Source: Aurantimonas sp965217685 (GTDB lineage Bacteria; Pseudomonadota; Alphaproteobacteria; Rhizobiales; Rhizobiaceae). Taken from it: a DNA stretch of 64,000 nucleotides. The notes under the pieces were generated by a model. It had not been told where the DNA came from, made no database searches, and saw only the letters and a list, made by a program, of their open reading frames with translations. Shown here piece after piece: positions 10,298-18,528 of the stretch. Each line of letters starts with the position of its first letter. The first letter of the stretch is position 1. Position numbers and translations under genes: made by a program. The stretch spans positions 620,001 through 684,000 of the forward strand of contig CBDCIZ010000003.1 of the NCBI GenBank assembly GCA_965217685.1. The letters are read 5' to 3'.

Positions 10298-11350
10298 TCA
10301 TCGTACCAGAGGTTTTTGGACGTGCCCACGTGGCCGCGAGCTTTCGCGCTCCAAGAACCGGAGCAGCATCTCGATCCGGCGGTTGTGCGTATCGGGGCCG
10401 GTTCCGCTGAGGAGGTTGGCGATCATCTCGCCGGTGCGGAGGCCGATCTGGTAAGCGCCTGCGTCAATGGTGGTGATGGTCGGGACGCAGCTGGCCGAGA
10501 TGTCATAGGCCCCGAAACCCGCCAAGGCGATGTCCCCCGGCACACGAAGGCCGCAGCGTTGGCAGGCAGCGAGCGCGCCGAAGGCGGACAGGTCCGAGAC
10601 GCCCATCACCGCTTGCGTATCGGGGTATGCGTCGAGGAGGAGATCCATGGTCGCGGCGCCATCGGCTATTGTCACGGGCGGATGGCCGGTGGCGACCACC
10701 ATGTTGGTCGCCAGGCCATGCTCCTCGAGTGTTTCGAGAAACCCGGCCCGTCTGTCCGCGCCGCGCGTGTCGCGCCCGTCCTGGCTTCCGATGAAGCCGA
10801 TCCTGTCATAGCCGCGCTCGATAAAGTAGCGAGCCATCATCCGACCGGCTTCCGCGTTAGAGAAGCCGATCACGTGGCCGACGGGGTCGATCGGCAGATC
10901 CCAGGTCTCGATCACGGGAATGCCGCTGGCCGACAGGAGCCGACGTGCCCGCGCGGTGTGAACGCCGCCGGTCACCACCATCGCCTCCGGCCGGCGCCGC
11001 AGGAACGTCTCGATGAGCTGCTCTTCCTTGCCGGTCTGGTAGTCCGTATAACCCATCAGCACGTCGAGCCCCCTATCGACGACGGCTTCGGTCAGTCCGC
11101 GTACGGTGTCGGCGAAATTTGCGTTGTTGATCGAGGGGATCGTGATCGCAACGAAGCCCGACTTCCGTGACGAGAGCCCGGCGGCCGTGCTGTCGAGCAC
11201 ATAGCCCAGCGCATCGGCTGCCTCGTGGATCTTCGCGCGCGTCGCCTGCGACACCGAACCGTCGGGGCGCAACGCTCGCGACACGGTCATGGGAGAGACG
11301 CCGGCCAGCTTGGCGACGTCGATCATCGTCGGCGCGCGAGAGCGGCTCAC
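10298..11350 (-). CDS. LacI-family transcriptional regulator (GntR/gluconate-like)
   Basis: The protein has about 350 residues with an N-terminal LacI helix-turn-helix (MIDVAKLAGVSPMTVSRAL) and a periplasmic-binding-like sensor domain (TIPSINNANFADTV, then VMGVSDLSAFGALAACQ). Its closest pattern is the gluconate-responsive branch of the family. A GTG at 11350 is preferred: an ATG at 11461 would place the start inside the promoter and operator at 11434-11461, and the ATG at 11326 would leave too little before the HTH. It is divergent from a sugar-type dehydrogenase pseudogene. The same palindrome precedes its own gene and the TRAP operon, so autoregulation plus TRAP control is likely. Confidence 0.88.
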   Translation of the reverse strand: MSRSRAPTMIDVAKLAGVSPMTVSRALRPDGSVSQATRAKIHEAADALGYVLDSTAAGLSSRKSGFVAITIPSINNANFADTVRGLTEAVVDRGLDVLMGYTDYQTGKEEQLIETFLRRRPEAMVVTGGVHTARARRLLSASGIPVIETWDLPIDPVGHVIGFSNAEAGRMMARYFIERGYDRIGFIGSQDGRDTRGADRRAGFLETLEEHGLATNMVVATGHPPVTIADGAATMDLLLDAYPDTQAVMGVSDLSAFGALAACQRCGLRVPGDIALAGFGAYDISASCVPTITTIDAGAYQIGLRTGEMIANLLSGTGPDTHNRRIEMLLRFLERESSRPRGHVQKPLVR

Positions 11351-11433
11351 GGCGTGAACGGCGTTGGCGCGGTCTTGCCCACGGACGTCGTCATCCGGCC
11401 CCGACCTTTCGGAATTTGACCTCTTCGCAAAAA

Positions 11434-11461
11434 GCGATATCGATAACATACGACGTGTCAA
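11434..11461 (-). promoter_or_regulatory. Promoter of the LacI gene with overlapping LacI-type operator
   Basis: On the minus strand TTGACA (11461-11456), a 16-bp spacer and TATCGC (11439-11434) form a plausible sigma70 promoter. The palindrome-like CGATATCGATAACA (11435-11448) overlaps it. It differs at two positions from the perfect palindrome at 15409-15422, and resembles the GntR(LacI) consensus with TGTTA and TAACA half-sites. It also sits upstream of the divergent oxidoreductase. Confidence 0.6.
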
Positions 11462-11529
11462 GCGTGTGGCGGCGTCGGTTCACGCCCTGTCCCCGGGGGC
11501 GGGAACGCCGTCGGCGTACACCAACCCTG

Positions 11530-12538
11530 GTGGGGACGAGGAGGCGCACGGGCGACGACACGGTTCTGCGCTGGGGTATCCTCGGCTGCGGTGAAGTTAC
11601 GGAGGTCAAGAGCGGCCTTGGCTTCCAGAAGGCTCCGCGCAGCGTCCTGACGCGTGTCATGCGCCGCGACGCCGCCTTGGCCGAGGACTACGCCCGGCGG
11701 CATGGCGTGCCGGGTTGGACGGCTTCGGCCGACGCGCTTATCGAGGCCGACGACGTGGATGCCGTCTATATCGCAACTCCGCCGGACACGCATGCCGACT
11801 ATGTGCTTCCCGTCGCCGAGGCCGGCAACCCTGTCCTCGTCGAGAAGCCGCTGGTGCACAGGCTTGCCGGAGGCGGAGCGGATAGTCGCAGCGTGCGAGG
11901 ATGCGAGCGTTCCGCTCTTCTGTGCCTATTACAGCCGTGCCATGCCGAAATTCCGGACTGTAAAGGCGTTGCTCGAAGACGGGGTCCCGGGCACACCAAC
12001 CCGCGTCTCCATTCGTCACGCGCTCCTGCCACCCTACGATAAAGTCGAACTTCCCTGGCGCCTGCGACCGGGTGCGGGCGACGGGGGCATCTTCATGGAC
12101 ATGGGCAGCCACATGATCGATCTCGTGCAGTATCTGATTGGCCCGGCCATTCTGGCCACTGTCTCCGGCGAGGCGCGCACGACGGTGGACTATCTCGACG
12201 TGCCGGACAGTGTAGCGGCCCGCTTCTCCTTGGACGGCGCGGCTGGCACCGTCCTTGTAGATGGTTCCTGGTGCTATGTGGCCGATGCAGCCGGGGACCG
12301 AATCGACATCGTCGGCACGGCCGGGCAACTTAGCTTCTCCGTCTTCGATGGATCGCCCGTCTCGACGCGGATCGACGGACGTGTGGAGGATCACGCCGCG
12401 CCGCATCCCCACCATGTCCATCAACCGATGATCGAGGAGATCACACGATCCCTTCTGGATGGGATCGACACGGTGTTTTCAGGCTGAGAGGCGATGAGAA
12501 CGGCACGGGTTCAGGCGCGTATCCTCGACAGCGCCTGA
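11530..12538 (+). pseudogene. Gfo/Idh/MocA-family oxidoreductase, broken by a frameshift and an in-frame stop
   Basis: The N-terminal Rossmann part reads LRWGILGCGEV, then AVYIATPPDTHADY and VEKPLVH (about 11563-11865). Near 11868 the frame shifts by one base and homology continues in another frame (PEAERIVAACEDASVPLFCAYYSRAM; DMGSHMIDLVQYL) to a TGA at 12485. After that TGA the same frame remains open and family-like (EAMRTARVQARILDSA) to a second stop at 12536, so the TGA appears to replace a sense codon. Together the pieces give a normal family length of about 330 residues. The ancestor was probably an NAD(P)-dependent sugar or sugar-acid dehydrogenase. The start is uncertain (GTG at 11530 is in frame). 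Sequencing error could explain one lesion, less easily both. Confidence 0.85.
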
Positions 12539-12627
12539 GTTCGCGCCTGAGACGTAGGCAGACGGAGCGTAGTCTCTGGCATGGTTGCGGAGGCGGATCG
12601 CGATGTCCTCCCTCGCTTGAGGCAGCT

Positions 12628-13605
12628 TTACTTCGAGGCAGCCTGAATTTGGTCGATCAGCTCGTTGCCGTTCTCCTTTACGAAGTTGTCCCAAACCGGC
12701 TTGACGGCCTCCTGGAACGCGGCGGCGTCGACGTCACGGTTGATTTCCATGCCATTCGCTTCGAGTTCGGCGAGCATCTCCTCTTCCTTCTCAATGCTGA
12801 GTTCGCGCTGCATGTCGGTTGCCGCTTTCGCAGCCTCAGTGATGATCGTTTGCTGCTCCGGCGGCAGGCTGTTGAACTTTTCGAGGTTCATCACGAGGTT
12901 CAGCGCCGCGTAGGCATGCTGGCTGAGCGAGAGATAGTCCTGCACCTCATAGAACTTGAAGGAGAGAACGACGCCGATCGGATGGTCCTGCGCATCGACG
13001 ACACCGGTCTCCAGCGCGGTATAGAGCTCTGCCACTTGGATCTGCTGCGGGTTGGCGCCCAGAAGCGCGAACATGTCGTTGAGCGCGACCGAGTTGTTGA
13101 CCCGCATGCGCAGGCCGTCGAGGTCAGCCGGCACGCGCACAGGTCCGCGATTGTTGGATATGTTGCGGTAGCCGTTCTCCGGGTAGCCAAGGTTCTTGAG
13201 ACCGTGTTCCTCCATCTTCTTGGCGACCGACTGGCCGACCTCCCCGTCGAGCACTTTGTAGGCGGTGTCGCGGTCGGGGAACATGAACGGCAGCGTAAAG
13301 GCTGCAGCCTCCGGGAGGAGGCCGGTGAAGTTGTTGAGGCCGGACATTTCGATGTCGATGATGCCGGAGCGCACGCCGTCGATCATCTGCTGATCGGTGC
13401 CGAGCTGACCGTTCGGAAAGATGTCGATCTTGAGCTCACCTTTGCTGCGCTTCTCGACGTCCTTCTTGAAGAACTCCGCAAGCGTGTGCTGCAGGTCCGA
13501 TTCCGGTGTCGGATGGGCGAATTTCAGCGTCGTCTGCGCTTGCGCACTCAGCGACGAGAGGGCCAGAACCGACGCAAGGCCGATGGCTTTGAGAGTAGTC
13601 TTCAT
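12628..13605 (-). CDS. dctP: TRAP transporter solute-binding protein (DctP family)
   Basis: The protein has 325 residues with a clear Sec signal peptide (about 1-23, ending SSLSAQA before QTTLKFAH) and the DctP fold: LKFAHPTPESDLQH at the start, the ligand-binding arginine region GLRMRVNNS, and DAQDHPIGVV in the second lobe. It should bind a carboxylate in the periplasm and pass it to the membrane pair encoded just upstream in the same operon (dctQ-dctM-dctP order on the minus strand). The sister LacI regulator and dehydrogenase suggest a sugar acid. A GGAGG-like ribosome site precedes the ATG. The ligand cannot be read from the sequence. Confidence 0.93.
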   Translation of the reverse strand: MKTTLKAIGLASVLALSSLSAQAQTTLKFAHPTPESDLQHTLAEFFKKDVEKRSKGELKIDIFPNGQLGTDQQMIDGVRSGIIDIEMSGLNNFTGLLPEAAAFTLPFMFPDRDTAYKVLDGEVGQSVAKKMEEHGLKNLGYPENGYRNISNNRGPVRVPADLDGLRMRVNNSVALNDMFALLGANPQQIQVAELYTALETGVVDAQDHPIGVVLSFKFYEVQDYLSLSQHAYAALNLVMNLEKFNSLPPEQQTIITEAAKAATDMQRELSIEKEEEMLAELEANGMEINRDVDAAAFQEAVKPVWDNFVKENGNELIDQIQAASK

Positions 13606-13627
13606 GAGTATTCCTCCTTGTTTTCAG

Positions 13628-14908
13628 TTAGTCGATCAGGAAATTCATCGGCACGATGATGATGATTGGAAACACAACGAAAAGCGCGAGCAACAGGATG
13701 TAGACAGCCACGAACGGAAGCACGCCGCGGACGGCCTCGCTCATGGGCACGCGACCCACACCGCAGACAACGTTCAGGACGTTGCCGACTGGCGGTGTGA
13801 TAAGGCCGATGCAGGTGTTGATGATGAACATCAAACCGAAATAAACGGGGTCGATGCCGGCCATCTTCACCAGCGGCATCAGAAGCGGCACGAGGATCAG
13901 GACTGTCGGCACGAGGTCCATCACCATGCCGACCAGCAGAACCAGGATCATGATGATCGCCATCAACAGCCGCGGACTGTCAATGAACGGCTCCAGCAGC
14001 CCGGCCAGTTGCTGCGGCAGTTGCGCCACCGTTATGAGCCAGGCGGCGACCATGGCGCCGCCGACCAGGAACATCACCATAGCGGTCGAGCGCGAGGAGA
14101 CGACCAGCACTTGGAACATCTTGACCCAGGTCATCTCTCGATAGACAAAGGTGGAGATAACGATGGCGTAGACCGCAGCGACGACCGCCGCCTCCGTCGG
14201 CGTGAAGACGCCAAACCGGATGCCGCCGATGATGATCACCGGCAACATCAGCGCCCATAGCCCTTCGCGCAGGGCCGTCATCCGCTCTTGGCGGTCGGCC
14301 CGCGGTGCGAGTTCCAGCGGCGTTTTGCGGATCAGCACCGACCAGGTAACGACGAGCGCCAACCCCATCAGCAGACCCGGTACGATACCGCCGATGAAGA
14401 GTTTGGCGATCGAGATATTCCCTGCGACACCCATGATGATGAGAGGCAGCGAGGGGGGGATGACGGGCGCGATGATCCCCCCGGCCGCCAGAAGGCCAAC
14501 GGAATGAGCCTGCGGATAGCCGGCCTCGCGCATCATCGGATAGAGGATGCTCACTAGGGCGGCCGCATCGGCGACGGCCGAACCTGAAAGACCGGCCAGG
14601 ACGATGGCAGTGAAGATAGCGACATAGCCAAGCCCGCCCTGCTGATGTCCAACCAGACTAATGGCGAGTCGGACTATGCGCGCAGACAACCCGCCGACCG
14701 ACATCACTTCGCCCGCAACGAGAAAAAACGGGATGGCGAGGAGAGGGAAGCTGTCGACCCCGTTGATCAGCGCCTGGGCCAGAATATCCGCGTTGAACAG
14801 GTCGAGATGCACCATGAGCGCCATGGCGCTCAAGAGGAGAGCGAATGCGACAGGCAGACCGGCCAGGATCGACCCGATCAAGACCGTGAGAAAGAGGAAA
14901 AGAGTCAT
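13628..14908 (-). CDS. dctM: TRAP transporter large permease (DctM family)
   Basis: The 426-residue protein is almost entirely hydrophobic, with about 12 membrane helices, and carries DctM motifs such as FPLLAIPFFLVAGEVM, IIAPVIPPSLPLIIMGV and GLITPPVGNVLNV. It forms the sodium-driven translocation channel of a TRAP transporter with DctQ. Its start overlaps the dctQ stop by 4 bp (14905-14908), a mark of translational coupling, and dctP follows 22 bp downstream. Length and motifs are complete. Confidence 0.95.
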   Translation of the reverse strand: MTLFLFLTVLIGSILAGLPVAFALLLSAMALMVHLDLFNADILAQALINGVDSFPLLAIPFFLVAGEVMSVGGLSARIVRLAISLVGHQQGGLGYVAIFTAIVLAGLSGSAVADAAALVSILYPMMREAGYPQAHSVGLLAAGGIIAPVIPPSLPLIIMGVAGNISIAKLFIGGIVPGLLMGLALVVTWSVLIRKTPLELAPRADRQERMTALREGLWALMLPVIIIGGIRFGVFTPTEAAVVAAVYAIVISTFVYREMTWVKMFQVLVVSSRSTAMVMFLVGGAMVAAWLITVAQLPQQLAGLLEPFIDSPRLLMAIIMILVLLVGMVMDLVPTVLILVPLLMPLVKMAGIDPVYFGLMFIINTCIGLITPPVGNVLNVVCGVGRVPMSEAVRGVLPFVAVYILLLALFVVFPIIIIVPMNFLID

Positions 14909-15378
14909 CCGGTCGAACCGTCGGTATCCGGGCGAGCGAGGCGCAAGAGCGCTATGCCCATCATCAGAAGCCCGGAGACGACACCTGCGATATAAAACAC
15001 GCTACTCGGCAGTCCGGTCAGCTGAGAAATGTTGTTCCAATTGGCCACGACCTGCTTTTGGGCGCCCCAGAACAGCATCGCCGAGGAGACCAGGATGACG
15101 AACCATATGCTGCGGCGCAGGATTGGCAGAGCGCTTGGCATGAAGGCGCGAGAGAAATCGTCAACTGCGAGATGTTCACCGCGTAGCAGGCACGACGCGG
15201 CGCCCAGCAAGACAATCCACACGAAGCCGAGACGGGAGAGTTCGAGGGCAGGGCGAAGCCCGCTGGAGAAACCGTAGCGCAGCACAACGTTGATGAAGAC
15301 CAGTGCGATGGTGACAGCCATCAGCAGCGCCATCACCACATCTATTAGCTTCCAGAATCGCGCCATCGCCTCGGTCAT
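14905..15378 (-). CDS. dctQ: TRAP transporter small permease (DctQ family)
   Basis: The protein has about 157 residues with four predicted membrane helices; the conserved helix 2-3 region includes LRYGFSSGLRPALELSR and VLLGAASCLLRGEHLAVD. It joins DctM to form the membrane complex. The ATG at 15378 (MTEAMARFW) is chosen because the farther ATG at 15438 would put the promoter and the LacI-type palindrome (15409-15422) inside the coding sequence. It is the first gene of the dctQMP operon. Confidence 0.9.
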   Translation of the reverse strand: MTEAMARFWKLIDVVMALLMAVTIALVFINVVLRYGFSSGLRPALELSRLGFVWIVLLGAASCLLRGEHLAVDDFSRAFMPSALPILRRSIWFVILVSSAMLFWGAQKQVVANWNNISQLTGLPSSVFYIAGVVSGLLMMGIALLRLARPDTDGSTG

Positions 15379-15407
15379 GGCATTGCACTCGCCGTCCAAG
15401 GGATTGA

Positions 15408-15435
15408 TTGTTATCGATAACATTGGGTGAGTCAA
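15408..15435 (-). promoter_or_regulatory. dctQMP promoter with a perfect LacI-type operator palindrome
   Basis: TGTTATCGATAACA at 15409-15422 is a perfect 14-bp palindrome. On the minus strand TTGACT (15435-15430), a 16-bp spacer and TAACAA (15413-15408) give a sigma70-like promoter whose spacer and -10 lie in the palindrome, so a bound repressor would block polymerase. A 12 of 14 match lies at 11435-11448 before the LacI gene. Confidence 0.7.
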
Positions 15436-15667
15436 CATTGGGGCGAGGGGGAAGGGAGGTGCGGATCAGGCGCTGAAACTATAGAATCGGAGCCCATTTC
15501 CACGCACTACACGGCGGACATCCGCCAAAGGGATCGTCTCACTTATAAGGTCCATACGCTCTTCGGCGAAAGCCAATCATAGATGCGGCAAAGGTATTTA
15601 GTTACCGCACGCACAAACGCGTGTTCCACGATTCAGGTGTGCCGACCCGCAACCCACAACTCGAGGA

Positions 15668-15948
15668 GCTGTTGCAAACCGTTCTGAAGGGCGCGTTTAA
15701 GCGGCTGGACAATGACCGGTCCTTTTCAGGGCGCTTCGCGCTCAAGCCGCACGCTGACGAAGGCCATGGCCTCGGCGAGCGCGCAGGGACCGATACCGAA
15801 AGCTCGCTCGACGATGCGCGCTTCGCCGTGGATGTCGCCCGTGATGTTGAAGATCGCAGCCTGGCCCTTGCGCAGCGCCCGCATCGCCTCGAAACCCTTG
15901 ATGGTCGCGTAGGCAGCCTTCATCGCCTTGAAACCGCGCACAGGTCTC
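15668..15948 (-). mobile_element. IS6-family remnant, copy B (inverted partner of copy A)
   Basis: This is the inverted repeat of 9950-10230, with the same 281-bp length and the same end points. The transposase C-terminus reads leftward from 15948 to 15726 (RPVRGFK to VRLEREAP), and the CTGTTGCAAA-type terminal repeat at about 15668-15680 faces the enclosed TRAP locus. The pair thus bounds about 5.4 kb with their inner ends. No target duplication is visible next to either copy. Confidence 0.8.
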
Positions 15949-16274
15949 ATTACTCCATCAGATCACTGACTTTCCCGTCCGGATCGATATCGCGGGTCGC
16001 CTTCGTGAACTTCCCGATCTTGTGTGGGTCGTCCCATGCAAGGAGCCACATCGCTATCACCGAAGACTATCTCGGGAACGAGATGGGATTGCCCCCTTGA
16101 ATGCTGTTATCGAACTGGGCCTATCGCTTCCATTTAAAAATCTTCTGTTCCCTTGGCGTACATGGCTGAAGAAACTTCCACAGAGCCCCGTGTCGTTGCC
16201 AATGGACCGATCGACGTTCCAAAAGTCGGACTCCGCCACGCAATCGGGAAACGGCGCAGCGTTTTCCATTATTG
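15949..16274. other. Spacer between IS6 remnant and dnaE2 fragment
   Basis: I see no supportable gene here. Short open frames exist on both strands, but none has a ribosome site or a recognisable family pattern. It is probably junk left by rearrangement between the IS6 remnant and the dnaE2 fragment. Confidence 0.4.
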
Positions 16275-16985
16275 TCAACTGAAGTCCCGCGTTTTCACTT
16301 TGATGCCGTCGATATGGAGATCACGCACATACATGTCGTGCGGAGGCGGCATTCTGGACGGCAAGGTCCGGCGATCCAGTCCTGCGCCGCCGCCACTGCG
16401 TGCTTCGTCACCGCGCCCGTGAGGCAGCGGAAATTCCGCGTCACGCTGGCCAAGACAGGCAAGCTCGCACGACAGATCTGTGATGCGATGGGCGACAAGA
16501 TGGACGATTTCGCCTTCACGCTGGATGCGGCCACGCACCGCCATCATCCTCGCCGACAGCACGGTACGCCGGTCCGCCTCGAACACTTTCGGCCAGACCA
16601 CCAGATTGGCCGCACTCGTCTCGTCCTCCAGCGTGATGAACATGACGCCCTTGGCGCTGCCGGGCCGCTGGCGGACGAGCACGATGCCCGCCGCCTCGAG
16701 CCAGCGCCCGTTCGACGCCTCCATCGCCTCGGCACAGGTGACCATAAGTCGACGGCGCAGATCCGCGCGCAGAAACGAGAGCGGATGGCCGCGCAGCGAC
16801 AGGCCGACATGACCGTAATCCTCCACGACCTCGCTGCCGGCGGTCATGGGGCGAAGCGCCATCGCGGGTTCAAAAACTTCCGGCACCATACGCTCTTCCC
16901 GGTCCGACGCGGCCGCGAACAAAGGCAAGGGTTCGTCGCGCAGTGCCTTGATCGCCCAGAGCGCCTCGCGCCGGGCAAGACCGAG
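16275..16985 (-). pseudogene. dnaE2: dnaE2 (error-prone DNA polymerase III alpha), C-terminal fragment
   Basis: Reading leftward from about 16985, the protein matches the C-terminal quarter of DnaE2: RREALWAIKALRDEPLPLFA, VEDYGHVGLSLRGHPLSFLR, LVRQRPGSAKGVMFITLEDE, FPLPHGRGDE and the end DLHIDGIKVKTRDFS. DnaE2 works with ImuA and ImuB in damage-induced mutagenesis. Only about 235 residues of more than 1000 remain; the polymerase domains are gone, so this is a relic. It is fused head-to-head to a LysR fragment. The frame stays open to 17393 by chance through the antisense of that fragment. Confidence 0.88.
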
Positions 16986-17510
16986 CTCATCTTCAGAAGG
17001 CTCGGTACGGTCAGAATAGTGCCGGTCGCAAGTCCCGCCTTCCTCGACGCGCGCGCGGCCCTCGTCGATATTGCCGATCTTTCCAGCCAGCCGACGATTT
17101 CCTATCGAAAGCGAACCGCCCAGAACGAATGGGTCCTCTTCGACGGCGACGACAAGGCGTTCACCGTCAGGCACGAGCCGCGCATCATCGCAAACGATTT
17201 CGCCGTGCTGCGTGAGGCCGCGCTCGAGGGCTTGGGTGTCGCCCTGCTGCCCCAGGCCATCTGTTTCGACGCCCTCGCCGATGGTCGCCTGTGCCGGCTC
17301 CTGCCCGATTATCATGGCGGCGAAACGCAAATGCATCTGCTCTTCACGTCGCGGCGCGGCATGCTGCCAGCGGTGCGCGTTCTGGTCGATCACCTGATCG
17401 AGACCCTGCCGGAGCTTTTGCGACGCAAACGCCGCGATCAGGACGAGAGGTTTACGGCTTCATTTCGAAAAGTGGCCCCGGTTTTCGGGCGACATGATGC
17501 TGCAAATTAA
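16986..17510 (+). pseudogene. LysR-family regulator, C-terminal effector-domain fragment
   Basis: About 174 residues match the second half of a LysR substrate-binding domain: RRLGTVRIVPVASPAFLDA, then REAALEGLGVALLPQAICFD and GRLCRLLPDY. The HTH and the first half of the sensor domain are missing, replaced by the antisense of dnaE2. The frame is open leftward to 16272 only because of that chimera. A perfect hairpin follows the stop by 5 bp and may be the old terminator. Confidence 0.82.
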
Positions 17511-17515
17511 GTGAT

Positions 17516-17551
17516 ACAGCGCCGTGCGTCCAGATGGACGCACGGCGCTGT
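17516..17551. terminator. Perfect 17-bp inverted repeat, possible transcription terminator
   Basis: A 17-bp arm (ACAGCGCCGTGCGTCCA), two bases, and the exact reverse complement form a very stable hairpin 5 bp after the LysR-fragment stop. No clear T tract follows on either side, so a factor-independent terminator is plausible but not certain. Confidence 0.5.
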
Positions 17552-17609
17552 AAGGGTCGGGATGTTCCGGCGGGCGTGCCGGTCTGCGCGGATAAGAACC
17601 GTTTAGATC

Positions 17610-17744
17610 TCAGGACGTGGCCGATTTGGCGATCAGGTTCTGAAGCTTCTTGATGGCGACATCAACGGTCTCGTGAAAGTCGATCGTACCGGCTGGCGTG
17701 ATGAGGTGGACGGCCTCGGCTACCGGTATCTGGTGCCATAGGTT
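17610..17744 (-). other. Unassigned open frame after vapC (possible gene tail)
   Basis: In the same frame as vapC, directly after its TGA, about 44 codons stay open to a stop at 17610 and encode a plausible tail (PAGTIDFHETVDVAIKKLQN). There is no ATG or GTG start. I do not recognise it; it may be the 3' end of a gene whose 5' part was replaced by the toxin locus, or chance. Confidence 0.25.
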
Positions 17745-18167
17745 TCAGGCTGTCCAGGGGTCGATGACCTCGACCTGCAGGACATCGAACGGTTTTCGGT
17801 CGCGGGTCGCAACCGCCGCCCCTTCATTGGAAAGAGCGATCGCGGCAATCTGGCCGTCCGCCATACCGATGCTGTGCCCCTGCCGGCGTGCCGTGGCGAT
17901 CCGGGTTCCGTAAAGCCGGGCCGCCTTTGCGTCGTAGGGCAAAACCCGGCCGCGAAAGTCGTCCTCGACGATGGCCTGGACCGCGGCCTCGAGCGCCAGA
18001 CGCCGCGCACCGGCGTCGAGGCAGGTCACTCCGAACACGAGTTCCCCCACCGTGACCGAGGTCAGATAGAGGTTGGTCGGGTCCTGCGCGTCGAGCCATG
18101 CCATGACGGTCGCGCTTGGTCGCTGCTTTTGCGTTTCCGAAACGACGTTGGTGTCGAGAATGATCAA
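17745..18167 (-). CDS. vapC: PIN-domain ribonuclease toxin (VapC/FitB type)
   Basis: The 140-residue PIN protein shows the acidic residues of the fold: Asp in IILDTNVVSE, Glu in TVGELVFGV, Asp in GMADGQIAA and Asp in ATRDRKPF. Such toxins cleave tRNA or rRNA when freed from the antitoxin. The best family match by pattern is FitB (StbB-like). The start overlaps the antitoxin stop by 4 bp (18164-18167), so the pair is co-translated. All catalytic acids are present and it should be active. Confidence 0.92.
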   Translation of the reverse strand: MIILDTNVVSETQKQRPSATVMAWLDAQDPTNLYLTSVTVGELVFGVTCLDAGARRLALEAAVQAIVEDDFRGRVLPYDAKAARLYGTRIATARRQGHSIGMADGQIAAIALSNEGAAVATRDRKPFDVLQVEVIDPWTA

Positions 18168-18403
18168 TCGAACAAACCTGTCTCACTGACCGACCGATCC
18201 CGCTCGACGGAAAGATCCACGCCAAGATTCTCAGCAAAGCGTTTGCGAAGGCGCTGGCCAAATCCTCCGGCGCTGGCCGCCACGGTGGATTGAACGAGAA
18301 TGGAGCGGACCTCCGCCTCCAGGCTGCGTCCGTTCGAAGACGCCTGCTCGCGCAAACGCTGGTGGATTTCGTCGGGAAGATTGCGGACGACCATGTTTCC
18401 CAT
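18164..18403 (-). CDS. vapB: FitA-type ribbon-helix-helix antitoxin
   Basis: The 79-residue protein has an N-terminal ribbon-helix-helix (MVVRNLPDEIHQRLREQA, then GRSLEAEVRSIL) and a C-terminal tail that should wrap the PIN toxin. It binds the toxin and, with it, the operator just upstream (18417-18444), giving conditional autorepression. It is translationally coupled to the toxin. Length and fold match FitA. Confidence 0.9.
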   Translation of the reverse strand: MGNMVVRNLPDEIHQRLREQASSNGRSLEAEVRSILVQSTVAASAGGFGQRLRKRFAENLGVDLSVERDRSVSETGLFD

Positions 18404-18416
18404 GGGACCTCACCAT

Positions 18417-18444
18417 TGATATCGATTTCTCCTATTCGATATCA
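18417..18444. promoter_or_regulatory. Inverted-repeat operator of the fitAB-like pair
   Basis: TGATATCGA (18417-18425) and TCGATATCA (18436-18444) are exact 9-bp inverted arms 10 bp apart, ending 13 bp upstream of the antitoxin ATG. Position and symmetry fit the FitAB operator type, where two RHH dimers bind two half-sites. Confidence 0.65.
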
Positions 18445-18528
18445 TGCCCGCAACCTTAGCCGATTTCAATGCCAATGCGCGGGGTGAGGAGCAACGCACG
18501 ATCACTGAGCGCATGTGGGCCTGACCCG

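Noticed and set aside
9846..10301. Minus-strand frame shared in translation with the plus-strand frame 15621-16100
   Set aside because: The similarity is explained by the inverted IS6 remnants; it is the antisense of the transposase tail, not a duplicated gene.
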